The position numbers were made by a program, and so were the translations under genes. From Gaetbulibacter_B jejuensis (GTDB lineage Bacteria > Bacteroidota > Bacteroidia > Flavobacteriales > Flavobacteriaceae), in NCBI RefSeq assembly GCF_039524015.1, contig NZ_BAAAGF010000002.1, positions 372,001-436,000 of the forward strand: a stretch of 64,000 bases of DNA. The letters run 5' to 3'. Below are positions 35,895 to 43,612 of the stretch, one piece after another (within the stretch, counting starts at the first letter, position 1; each line of letters starts with the position of its first letter). The notes below the pieces were generated by a model, which saw only the letters and a list, made by a program, of their open reading frames with translations, did no database searches and was not told the origin of the DNA.

Positions 35895-37199
35895 ATGACA
35901 ACATTAACAAAAGAAATAAAAAAAGAAGAAAAGAAAGTGCCTGTAAGAGGTATGATGGATAATGTTATGGAGCAGTTTGAAAGTGCTGCAAACCAAATAA
36001 AACTACATCCTAATATCAAAAAAATATTAAGCATTACCAATAACGAAATTATTGTGAATTTCCCTGTAAAGATGGATAATGGTGATGTTGAGGTTTTTAC
36101 AGGTTACCGTGTGCAACACAATAATGCTTTAGGTCCATATAAAGGCGGACTTCGTTATCATCCAACAGTTGATATTGATGCAGCTAGAGCATTAGCAATG
36201 TGGATGACCTGGAAAACCTCTTTGGCAGGATTGCCTTATGGAGGAGGAAAAGGAGGTATTAAATTAGACCCTTCAAAATATTCCCAATCAGAACTAGAGC
36301 GTATTACAAGACGTTTTACTTATGCGTTAGCAGATAATATTGGTCCAGAACATGATATTCCAGCTCCAGATGTAAATACTAATAGTCAAACAATGGCGTG
36401 GATGGCTGACACGTACATGAGTACGCGTCCGCCAGCGCAACGTTCGGCAAACCAGCATGTAGTAACAGGAAAACCTGCAGGTAGTGGTGGCTTAGAAGGA
36501 CGTGACAGAGCAACTGGTTATGGGGTTTACCTTTCTATAAAGTTTTGGGCCGAAAAAAATGCTCAAGTATTAACCGATAAAAAATTTATTGTACAAGGCT
36601 TTGGCAATGTTGGTTATTGGGCAGCTTACTTTTTAGAGCAAGATGGTGCAAAATTAGTAGCAGTACAAGATGCAAACGGAAGTATACAAAATCCAAAAGG
36701 AATAAAGGTTGAAGACTTGTATAACTACAGTCAAATTAACGAAGGAAGTATCGTTAATTTTCCTCAAGCTCAACCTGTAGATAACGATAAATTTTTTGGA
36801 CTTGATTGCGACATCTGTATTCCTGCTGCATTAGGCAATCAGATTACCAAAGACAATGCTTCAAAAATTAAAGCACAGTTAATTGCTGAAGGAGCTAATG
36901 GCCCAACTAATGTTGAAGGAGAGAAAATTCTTTTAAAAAGAGGTATAACTATTATACCTGATATTTTATGTAATTCAGGTGGAGTAGTAGGAAGCTATTT
37001 TGAATGGTTACAAAACCGAAACGGAGAATTGTGGCAACTTAATGAGGTTATGGCAAAACTTGATAAAAAGCTTAAAGAGTCGTTTGATAAGGTGTATGAC
37101 TATTCAAGACAAGAAGGTATTGATATGCGTACAGCTGCTTACTGTATTGCTATTCAGCGTATAGAAAGAGCTTATGTTCAAAGAGGTATTTTCCCTTAA
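35895..37199 (+). CDS. Glu/Leu/Phe/Val dehydrogenase (glutamate dehydrogenase)
   Basis: A full-length 434-residue hexameric-type glutamate dehydrogenase. The dimerisation/catalytic domain has NNALGPYKGGLRYHP, the catalytic lysine region PYGGGKGGIKLDP and the catalytic Asp in PAPDVNT; the dinucleotide domain has VQGFGNVGYWAA and the C-terminal NSGGVVGSYFEW. It interconverts glutamate with 2-oxoglutarate and ammonium; length and sequence are nearer to the NAD-dependent GudB/RocG type than to NADP-GdhA, but cofactor use is inferred. Its location under a sigma-54 promoter suggests nitrogen- or stress-dependent control. Confidence 0.93.
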   Translation: MTTLTKEIKKEEKKVPVRGMMDNVMEQFESAANQIKLHPNIKKILSITNNEIIVNFPVKMDNGDVEVFTGYRVQHNNALGPYKGGLRYHPTVDIDAARALAMWMTWKTSLAGLPYGGGKGGIKLDPSKYSQSELERITRRFTYALADNIGPEHDIPAPDVNTNSQTMAWMADTYMSTRPPAQRSANQHVVTGKPAGSGGLEGRDRATGYGVYLSIKFWAEKNAQVLTDKKFIVQGFGNVGYWAAYFLEQDGAKLVAVQDANGSIQNPKGIKVEDLYNYSQINEGSIVNFPQAQPVDNDKFFGLDCDICIPAALGNQITKDNASKIKAQLIAEGANGPTNVEGEKILLKRGITIIPDILCNSGGVVGSYFEWLQNRNGELWQLNEVMAKLDKKLKESFDKVYDYSRQEGIDMRTAAYCIAIQRIERAYVQRGIFP

Positions 37200-37221
37200 T
37201 TAATTTTAAATAGAAAAGAAG

Positions 37222-37641
37222 ATGAAATATGGAAGTCTAATACTAGAAAAAAAAGAGTATGTGTATTTAAAGCGCATACTCAACATATCAGGATATGCTG
37301 AAGATCACGAAACACAGAAGTGCTTAATGAGTTTTTCTGAAGAGTTAAAGACTGCTCATATTGTTGATCACGAATTAATGCCTACAGATATAGTAAGGTT
37401 TAACAGTATGGTTACTGTAGCTTTTAGTAATGACATACAAAGAACAATACAAGTAGTTACTCCAATAGAAAAAGACTTTAAGAGCAATAAAATTTCTGTT
37501 TTAACGCCTTTGGGTTCAGCGCTATTTGGTTATTCTGAAGGTGATACGGTTCTGTGGGATTTTCCAAATGGTAAGCAAGAAGTTAAGATTGTAAAAGTTG
37601 AACAAGAAGAGACACTTAGTGACGTAGGTACAGTAATTTAA
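37222..37641 (+). CDS. GreA/Rnk-like transcript elongation factor domain protein
   Basis: A 139-residue protein whose C-terminal half is the GreA/GreB FKBP-like domain (VTPIEKDFKSNKISVLTPLG, SALFGYSEGDTVLW). The N-terminal region is short and lacks the long coiled coil of true GreA, as in Rnk (regulator of nucleoside diphosphate kinase). It may bind RNA polymerase without cleaving transcripts. It lies 22 bp after glutamate dehydrogenase with the same AAAAGAAGATG leader, so it belongs to the same operon. Confidence 0.85.
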   Translation: MKYGSLILEKKEYVYLKRILNISGYAEDHETQKCLMSFSEELKTAHIVDHELMPTDIVRFNSMVTVAFSNDIQRTIQVVTPIEKDFKSNKISVLTPLGSALFGYSEGDTVLWDFPNGKQEVKIVKVEQEETLSDVGTVI

Positions 37642-37649
37642 GGTAAACT

Positions 37650-38069
37650 ATGAAAAAAGTAGAAAACGAAATTTATAATCATGATACTGATGTTGATTTA
37701 ACACACAAAATCAATAGTGTAGAGTTAGATAACTGGATAGCTCATCTAGAATACATAAAAAAAGAGCTTGCTAATCTGGTGTCTATTTGTACACACAATA
37801 TGGATGATAAAATAAATAATATAAACGTTTTAGCACATTTTAAGAAAAAACAAAAAGAAAACGATACGCTTCTAAATGCTTTAGTGAAATACTCTGTATC
37901 ACGAAGTCATATTGTTGAGTGTGAAGACACACAATGTGATATGGTATATATAACAGAACACGAAAGTTACCGAAGAAGTTACCTCTATCATTTAGATAAA
38001 TATAGACGTTTAAAAGATGATTTTTTTAAAAAAGTGAAAGGCAAGTTTGCGCTTTTAAAAATGACTTAA
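37650..38069 (+). CDS. Helical protein of unknown function, 139 residues
   Basis: The protein is almost entirely helical and charged, with probable coiled-coil segments (ELDNWIAHLEYIKKELANLV and YRRLKDDFFKKVKG). It has no signal peptide or membrane span. Its layout (an N-terminal W-x2-L-E helix, a central Lys/Arg-rich part, a C-terminal YxxL-rich helix) is repeated in the next gene, so the two may be distant paralogues. It starts 8 bp after the GreA-like gene. No family is recognised; an interaction or regulatory role is a guess. Confidence 0.7.
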   Translation: MKKVENEIYNHDTDVDLTHKINSVELDNWIAHLEYIKKELANLVSICTHNMDDKINNINVLAHFKKKQKENDTLLNALVKYSVSRSHIVECEDTQCDMVYITEHESYRRSYLYHLDKYRRLKDDFFKKVKGKFALLKMT

Positions 38070-38085
38070 TTCCTCCGTTTGTTTA

Positions 38086-38472
38086 ATGCAATTTCAACAA
38101 ACAATAATAGATGCCTATAGAAGGCTTTGTATAAAAAAGGATATTAAAGAAATAGAGCAGTGGCTTGAAGTTTTAGAAAATAACAATGAAGATTTAACCT
38201 ACTTAAATACTATAGGTACTCAATTAATAAAAAGCTTAGCTGTTGTAAATCATGTAAAGTCTATAAGGCGAAAAAATGTTTTAATGGTTGCTGCTTTGTG
38301 TAAATATGAGCAATCGTTAAAAACCGAGTTTGAATATGGTAAAGTGCCTTATGATGAAGTTAGAGCAAAACAGCATGAAAATAAAAGACAGCAATATCAA
38401 CAATTGATAAAAGATTACAATGAGTTGAAAACAGCTATTTATAAAACATTGATAACCTATAAGAGAAGGTAA
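38086..38472 (+). CDS. Helical protein of unknown function, 128 residues
   Basis: A soluble, charged helical protein (EIEQWLEVLENNNEDLTYL, YQQLIKDYNELKTAIYKTL). The order of helices and the WLxxLE and YxxLIKDYNxLK patterns resemble the preceding gene product, suggesting an old duplication. It follows by 16 bp and is the last gene before a 150-bp gap. No known domain is seen. Confidence 0.7.
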   Translation: MQFQQTIIDAYRRLCIKKDIKEIEQWLEVLENNNEDLTYLNTIGTQLIKSLAVVNHVKSIRRKNVLMVAALCKYEQSLKTEFEYGKVPYDEVRAKQHENKRQQYQQLIKDYNELKTAIYKTLITYKRR

Positions 38473-38557
38473 GTTAAAAAAGAAAAATACTTAGGCGGTT
38501 TTAACATCATTCATTAGTTAATAGTGAGTTATAGTGTTGTTAGTTTTGTTTTTATAA

Positions 38558-38580
38558 CCGCAAAGAGATTGACTTTGCGG
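38558..38580 (+). other. GC-rich hairpin between operon end and universal stress gene
   Basis: CCGCAAAG (38558-38565) and CTTTGCGG (38573-38580) form a perfect 8-bp stem with a 7-base loop in an otherwise AT-rich spacer. There is no T run on either side, so it is not a classical terminator. It may end or stabilise the upstream transcript, or lie in the leader of the universal stress protein mRNA, 42 bp before its start. Confidence 0.5.
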
Positions 38581-38622
38581 TTAGCCTAAGTATAAAGAGT
38601 AATATTTAAAACTGAAGAAAAG

Positions 38623-39453
38623 ATGAAAAAAATTTTAATCCCAACTGATTTTTCGACTGCAAATGAAAAAGCTATTGACGCTATTTTAAAACTCTTTAAG
38701 CACGAAGTATGTGAATTTTATTTTTTGCATGCCTACACATTTAGTGTTAATGGATTAGATGCTTTAGAATTGCTGCATGCCGATGAAGAGTGGTATGAAA
38801 AACCTAAACAAGAGTCTGAGAGTAAATTAGGCAAACTAATAGAACGTTGTATTTCTTTAAGTAAAGTAGAGTCTCATAATTTTCACGCAATAACTGAATG
38901 TTCTAGTTTAGTTAATGCTGTAAAAAAACATCAAGCTCATTTGGGTGTCGACTTAGTTTTATTAACCAGTGGAGGAAACAAAAAAGTAGAAAAAACTAAT
39001 GATGAAATTTTAAACAGTGTTAGAGACTGTCCAATTTTAATAATTCCTTCAAATGTTAAGTTAGGCAAACGCTTAAGTTTAACCATAGCTTCAAATTTTA
39101 AGCAAAAACTAAACAATGAGCAACTTGATCAATTTAGAAAAAGCCTTGGAGGTTTAGAAGTTGAAATAGGAATACTAGTTTTAGAAGAAGAACATAAACT
39201 TTCAGAGCAAATCAAGGATAATTTAGAAGCCTTTATGCTGTATTTAAGTAAATTTCAAAATGCACATGTTGATTTAAAATATGCTAAAACTAATAATCAG
39301 CTTAAGGCTTATGCACAATCTCATCGCAATGAAATAATGTGTGTTGTAGATAAAAAACCAAACTTTTTTAGAAAAATAGGTCTTTTTAAGTCTGATGTTA
39401 TTTTAAAACTAAAACAGTTAAATACAAACACTGTATTAACATTGCATCAGTAA
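38623..39453 (+). CDS. Universal stress protein family protein
   Basis: A 276-residue UspA-type protein. The first domain has the typical start MKKILIPTDFSTANEKAIDA, a middle AHLGVDLVLLTSGG and IPSNVKLGKR. The second half (about 150-276) is a diverged Usp-like domain without the ATP-binding G-x2-G-x9-G(S/T) motif. Usp proteins accumulate in starvation or stress. Its position beside the sigma-54-controlled glutamate dehydrogenase operon and nhaA supports a stress block. It ends 20 bp from the convergent DUF6122 gene. Confidence 0.88.
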   Translation: MKKILIPTDFSTANEKAIDAILKLFKHEVCEFYFLHAYTFSVNGLDALELLHADEEWYEKPKQESESKLGKLIERCISLSKVESHNFHAITECSSLVNAVKKHQAHLGVDLVLLTSGGNKKVEKTNDEILNSVRDCPILIIPSNVKLGKRLSLTIASNFKQKLNNEQLDQFRKSLGGLEVEIGILVLEEEHKLSEQIKDNLEAFMLYLSKFQNAHVDLKYAKTNNQLKAYAQSHRNEIMCVVDKKPNFFRKIGLFKSDVILKLKQLNTNTVLTLHQ

Positions 39454-39473
39454 TTTTATAACAATCTTGTTTT

Positions 39474-39863
39474 TCAGTTTAATCCAATTAATTTAGATAT
39501 ACCTTCAATAAGTTTAATAGCTGGAGCATTATTTAAACAAGATTTGCAGCTACTATAAGTAAAGACACAATCAATCAAGTCAGTTATTAAATGCAACAGT
39601 AAACCAATGCCTATAATATTTAGTGGTTTTTTAAGAAACAGCAATACAAAGTAACCAATAGCAGCATAGTAGGTGTGTAGTGGATGAAAATTAATACTAC
39701 ATCTATTGTGTTGAAATATTGGGTTTGCAAAAAGATGATCTAAATCAATAAGCATTGTCGCTAATAAAATAAAGTATACTCTTTTCCAGTCTTTCCTAAA
39801 GAATATAAAGGCTATTAAAAACGGAAACACTAAGTGTAAAAAGTAATGTGTAAAGTGTTGCAT
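39474..39863 (-). CDS. DUF6122 family membrane protein
   Basis: A 129-residue inner-membrane protein with about four hydrophobic segments. The pattern HYFLHLVFPFLIAFIFFRKD, MLIDLDHLFANPIF, CSINFHPLHTYYA and LLLHLITDLIDC matches the DUF6122 family of Flavobacteriia. The conserved His/Asp pairs (DLDH, HxxTDxxDC) recall membrane metal-dependent hydrolases such as YdjM/LexA-regulated family proteins, but no activity is known. Convergent with the universal stress gene. Confidence 0.82.
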   Translation of the reverse strand: MQHFTHYFLHLVFPFLIAFIFFRKDWKRVYFILLATMLIDLDHLFANPIFQHNRCSINFHPLHTYYAAIGYFVLLFLKKPLNIIGIGLLLHLITDLIDCVFTYSSCKSCLNNAPAIKLIEGISKLIGLN

Positions 39864-39959
39864 ATTTTTGCGCTAGCCCATTAAAGCGTTTTAACTTTTA
39901 GTGAGCGTTAAAAAAGCAAAGATAGTGTAATAAAGAGTATACCTTTTTTTGAAAAAAAA

Positions 39960-40799
39960 TTATTTGATAATCTCAGCAGTACTCCAAACTTCGGTTTCAG
40001 CAGTTTCTTTAGCGTATTCCAAAAATGTTCTAGCCTTTCTACCTAATACTTGTTCTATATCATTGCTAATTTTTTGATTATTTGGATTAGTAAGTACATT
40101 ACTAAATAAATACTCAATTAGCCAAATTACATCTTCAGGTAACTGCATTTGCCTCATGCCTTCAATGTACTGTTCTAAAGTTATCTCATGAAAGGTTAAA
40201 TTTCTATTTGTAACTGTAGAGATTGTGTGAATAATGTCTTTAAAAGTAATTAATTCAGGACCTGTTACTTCAATTGTTTTTCCATTGTAATTATTATCTA
40301 ATAGTACTGTTGCTGCTACTTCAGCAATATCGTTAGCATCTACAAACGGAATTAGAACATTAGACATTGGTAGAGCCACTTCTCCTGAAAGTATTGGGTC
40401 TAAAAAGAAGCTTTCGCTCCAATTTTGGTTAAACCAAGATGCTCTTACAATGGTATAATCTACACCAGAATTCTTTACAATGGCTTCACAAGCTTCAGCT
40501 TCAACTTCGCCTTTTCCTGAAAGCAAAACAACTTTTTTTACACCAAGTTCTTTAGCTAAATAAGTTAAACTTTCTATTGCTTCTTTAGCTCCTGGAACTG
40601 CTAAATCAGGGTAATAGGTGATGTACATTTTTTCAATGCCTTTTAAGGATTCAATCCAAGTGTTTTTATCGTCCCAATCAAAGCTTGGTGTTGCTTGTCT
40701 TGATCCAATTCTAGGTTGTATACCTTTCTTTTGTAATTGCTCTACTACTCGACGACCAGTTTTCCCTGTTCCTCCGATAATTAAAATGTTACTGTTCAT
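39960..40799 (-). CDS. NmrA-like NAD(P)H-binding protein
   Basis: An atypical SDR of 279 residues: N-terminal GGTGKTGRRVVEQL (about 8-21), YYPDLAVPGAKEAIESLTYL, VVLLSGKGEVEAEACE and VRASWFNQNWSE. It belongs to the NmrA/YtfG group that binds NAD(P) and reduces quinones or senses redox. It is the last gene of a leftward three-gene operon with two small membrane proteins, 12 bp after the DUF1772 gene. AraC control from the neighbouring gene is likely. Confidence 0.88.
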   Translation of the reverse strand: MNSNILIIGGTGKTGRRVVEQLQKKGIQPRIGSRQATPSFDWDDKNTWIESLKGIEKMYITYYPDLAVPGAKEAIESLTYLAKELGVKKVVLLSGKGEVEAEACEAIVKNSGVDYTIVRASWFNQNWSESFFLDPILSGEVALPMSNVLIPFVDANDIAEVAATVLLDNNYNGKTIEVTGPELITFKDIIHTISTVTNRNLTFHEITLEQYIEGMRQMQLPEDVIWLIEYLFSNVLTNPNNQKISNDIEQVLGRKARTFLEYAKETAETEVWSTAEIIK

Positions 40800-40811
40800 A
40801 ATTTGATTGAT

Positions 40812-41297
40812 TTAAAATAGTTTTTGAATAAAAATTGAAATGAGTAAAAGAATAAATGAAATCATATTTGATAGGGTTCTTATGTTATGATATTGGTTCC
40901 AGTTACTTTCGTAATAGTCTCTGAAGCTTTTTAATTCGTTTATATTTAATGCTTTGATGTCTAATGCATCTAATTCATTGTTTAAGGGCACATTTCCAAA
41001 TGCAGTAACACCAAAAGTGCCTATGAGATATATAATAGCAGAAGTTAATAAGAGCCAAAACATTAGTTTATTATTGTTTTGTAGAGCTGCATTTAAAATT
41101 AGAGTGATTAAGCTCCCGAAAAAAACGATAAAAAATACAGGATTAAGAATTTCTTTATTAATGCTTTGCATGGTTTCTAGATAAGTAAGGTCACCAACTT
41201 TTTTTGTTCCTAAAATCACCGAAACTGACCAAGCAAAGAAGAATCCAGCAGAAAGAGCATTTAGTAAAACTGTGATAAAAAATACTGAAGTTTTCAT
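40812..41297 (-). CDS. DUF1772 (anthrone-oxygenase-like) membrane protein
   Basis: A 161-residue protein with four transmembrane helices. The family features are LLNALSAGFFFAWSVSVILG, the loop METMQSINKEILNPVFF-like (LETMQSINKEI), and FGNVPLNNELD. DUF1772 includes fungal anthrone oxygenases, but bacterial members have no proven activity. The start overlaps the stop of the preceding gene by four bases, giving coupled translation, and the NmrA-like gene follows after 12 bp. Confidence 0.85.
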   Translation of the reverse strand: MKTSVFFITVLLNALSAGFFFAWSVSVILGTKKVGDLTYLETMQSINKEILNPVFFIVFFGSLITLILNAALQNNNKLMFWLLLTSAIIYLIGTFGVTAFGNVPLNNELDALDIKALNINELKSFRDYYESNWNQYHNIRTLSNMISFILLLISIFIQKLF

Positions 41298-41686
41298 GAT
41301 GTTTTGTTTTTAGTTAAATGACTCCCGAAATAGAATACTATAAAGTAAAGTTCTACTGCAATGGCATAAAATACAGGGTCTGAGAAAAAGCTAGAATAAC
41401 CACCTTCTTCAGGAATTATAAAAACAGGAACAGTAATTAAAGCGTCAAGTAAAACAGCAGTAAATACAAATATTAGAGCTAATGTTGAAGGCTTCATTTG
41501 TCCTTTTTTGTAAAACAAATAGGTTCCAAGACAAGCACTTGGTACAATTGACAATGCTAATATAATATTGGCTTGTCGCTCAGGGTTTTCTAAGATGTTG
41601 ATGTAAAACGATGTCAAATAAAAGCTAACACCCAAAACCCATACTATAATGACGCATATAATACTAAGTAACCGATTGCAAATCAT
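41294..41686 (-). CDS. Four-helix membrane protein, possibly DUF5367
   Basis: A 130-residue protein with four hydrophobic helices (LLSIICVIIVWVLGVSFYL at the N-terminus; ALIFVFTAVLLDALITVPVF in the middle). The pattern resembles the DUF5367 family of small membrane proteins, but the match is from memory and weak. It is the first gene of a three-gene leftward operon. Upstream lies a TAGATTTG -7 box (complement of 41713-41720) and 21-bp-spaced direct repeats. Confidence 0.72.
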   Translation of the reverse strand: MICNRLLSIICVIIVWVLGVSFYLTSFYINILENPERQANIILALSIVPSACLGTYLFYKKGQMKPSTLALIFVFTAVLLDALITVPVFIIPEEGGYSSFFSDPVFYAIAVELYFIVFYFGSHLTKNKTS

Positions 41687-41747
41687 AATTTTTGATTTTT
41701 TAATTATGATGCAAATCTATAGCCATTGTAAATCAGCTACTTATTTA

Positions 41748-41777
41748 AAAAGCATTAAGATTTATTCGAAAAGCATT
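41748..41777 (-). promoter_or_regulatory. 21-bp-spaced direct repeat before membrane/NmrA operon
   Basis: AAAAGCATT occurs at 41748-41756 and at 41769-41777, exactly 21 bp apart, between the end of an AraC gene and the operon it precedes. The distal copy abuts the AraC stop codon. A perfect TAGATTTG -7 box (minus strand, 41720-41713) lies 27 bp downstream of the proximal copy, one helical turn further than at the SDR promoter. Confidence 0.55.
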
Positions 41778-42629
41778 TTAGACTTGGCTAGGTCTGTATC
41801 CAAATTTTTTTTCAAAAGCATTTGAGAATGAGCCTAGGCTGTCATAACCTACAGCCCAAGCAGCTTCTTGGATGGTTGTGCGCTCTTTTTTTATGAGATT
41901 GTGTGCCTTATTTAAACGCTCATTTTGTAAGTACTTAAAAACAGGAACACCAAATTGGGCTTTAAATTCTTTTTTTAGAGTGTTAGTGTTGGTGCCTATT
42001 TTATGAGCAAGTTCGGTAAGTGAAGGTGGGTTCTCTAAATCAGATAATAGGATTTCTTGCGCAAGATTAATTTTTTCAAGTTGTTCAACATTTATTTTTG
42101 TTGATTGTTGACTTGCTAATTGTCCGAAGTAATGTGAAAGTAAAGCCGTCATATGGCTTTTGTAAAACATCATTTTAATGCCTCCTTCATAAGTGTTGCT
42201 AAAGAACTGTTCAACTAATAGAAACATTTCAGGGCTCATTTTAAAAACAGGACCTTCAACATAATGATCTTTTGGATGTACTAGTTGGTGTAAAAATTGT
42301 TCTAGAAATTGACCTTCACCATTAGGTAGCTTATCTAAATTTCTTAAACTCGTTGCTATCACCAAGCATTGTAATGGTTTTTGTGATGAAACTAGGTGCT
42401 CAAATTCTACTTTTTCATCAGCATAAAACGAAAGTACCATACCTTTTGTATGATGAAATGTTTTAGTTTTTTCGTTGTATTTTACGTTTAAACCAACATC
42501 GCCAGCACCATAAAATGCTATAGCTATTACTGGTTCGTCAAAAAAGCAGGAATCAACTAAAGTAGTATTAGTTGAAGCTTCTTCTAATAAAATTGTGCAG
42601 TCGTTTATGTCTATTATTTCACGATTCAT
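41778..42629 (-). CDS. AraC family transcriptional regulator
   Basis: The ATG at 42627-42629 (MNREIIDINDCTILL) is preferred to an upstream TTG. The N-terminal 180 residues are a ligand or dimerisation domain with KGMVLSFYADEKVEFEHLV; the C-terminal AraC domain has ELAHKIGTNTNTLKKEFKA, IQEAAWAVGYDSLGSFSNAF and FGYRPSQV. This resembles the PchR/YqhC-type AraC proteins. It is directly upstream of the small-membrane-protein/NmrA operon, in the same direction, with 21-bp-spaced direct repeats at the junction. Confidence 0.9.
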   Translation of the reverse strand: MNREIIDINDCTILLEEASTNTTLVDSCFFDEPVIAIAFYGAGDVGLNVKYNEKTKTFHHTKGMVLSFYADEKVEFEHLVSSQKPLQCLVIATSLRNLDKLPNGEGQFLEQFLHQLVHPKDHYVEGPVFKMSPEMFLLVEQFFSNTYEGGIKMMFYKSHMTALLSHYFGQLASQQSTKINVEQLEKINLAQEILLSDLENPPSLTELAHKIGTNTNTLKKEFKAQFGVPVFKYLQNERLNKAHNLIKKERTTIQEAAWAVGYDSLGSFSNAFEKKFGYRPSQV

Positions 42630-42709
42630 TAACTTTTCAAGGTTACCCAAACACCAATAGTAGTAATTGAAATAGTTTGAATGAATAAAGATACTATTTT
42701 TGAGTTATA

Positions 42710-43603
42710 TTATTGTAAGGCTGATATTCTATCAAATCCTACAGTGTCTCTATACAATTGAGGAGATACTTCGGCATTTTTCTTAAAAAATCTACTAAAG
42801 TAATATTCATCATTATAACCTAATTCAAAAGCTATTTCTTTTACGGTTTTGTTGGTTAAATAGAGTTCTCGTTTGGCTTCTATAATTATACGTTCAGAAA
42901 TTAAATCGGTTAGTGTTTTGTTAAAGTGGGCTTTGGTTAACTTGGTAAGAGCTTTGGGTGTTATTGCAAGCATATCAGCATATTCACTAGCAGAGTGCTT
43001 GGTTTTATAATGTGTTTCAATGTAGTTTTTTAAATTTTGAAGTATAAATGGTTCTTCTGTATCACTACGTTCTTTTTGTATTTCAGACTGTTGCTCGGTT
43101 TTTAATCTTGATGCAGTAATTAAAAAAATCTTTAAGTAAGAAACCAATAATTCATATTGTGCTAGAGCAGGATTTTGCATCTCAGTTTTAATTTGTTCTA
43201 CTACCATATTAAAATTGGCTTGGGCTTTAGCATCTACATCTACAAAAGGAGGGTTGTAAATATTATTAAATAATACACCATGACAAGCTACTTCTTTATG
43301 GTGTTTATGAATACAAAAAAAATCTGGATGAAAATTTATGACTAAACCACTCAAAGGACTTTCAGCTTCAAGTAAAAAAGGTTGATGAGGTGAAAACGAC
43401 AATAACGTATTTGACGTAAAATTATAAGTGTTAAAATCGGCTTTTATAATTCCGCTACCTTGTTGTATCCAAATAAGGGAGTAATAGTTGTGTTTGTCTA
43501 TATGGTCAAAAGGATTGTTACGTTCAAAATAACATAGTTTGAATGCTAAATTACCTGTTTGTGGGTTTGTGAGCGTAAAGCTATCTCTTTGTTCCATAAT
43601 CAT
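42710..43603 (-). CDS. AraC family transcriptional regulator, cupin type
   Basis: A cupin-like N-terminal half (DKHNYYSLIWIQQGSGIIKA, LLSFSPHQPFLL, LVINFHPDFFC) and a C-terminal AraC domain (EYADMLAITPKALTKLTKA, VKEIAFELGYNDEYYFSRFF, VSPQLYR). Two possible ATG starts are two codons apart. It is the last gene of a leftward group headed by the AhpD-like gene, 9 bp after the DUF2271-type gene, and probably binds the direct repeats at the head of that group (inference). Confidence 0.9.
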   Translation of the reverse strand: MIMEQRDSFTLTNPQTGNLAFKLCYFERNNPFDHIDKHNYYSLIWIQQGSGIIKADFNTYNFTSNTLLSFSPHQPFLLEAESPLSGLVINFHPDFFCIHKHHKEVACHGVLFNNIYNPPFVDVDAKAQANFNMVVEQIKTEMQNPALAQYELLVSYLKIFLITASRLKTEQQSEIQKERSDTEEPFILQNLKNYIETHYKTKHSASEYADMLAITPKALTKLTKAHFNKTLTDLISERIIIEAKRELYLTNKTVKEIAFELGYNDEYYFSRFFKKNAEVSPQLYRDTVGFDRISALQ

Positions 43604-43612
43604 TATTGCTTG

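Noticed and set aside
38558..38580. Hairpin as rho-independent terminator of the glutamate dehydrogenase operon.
   Set aside because: No T run on either strand; listed as an unexplained hairpin instead.
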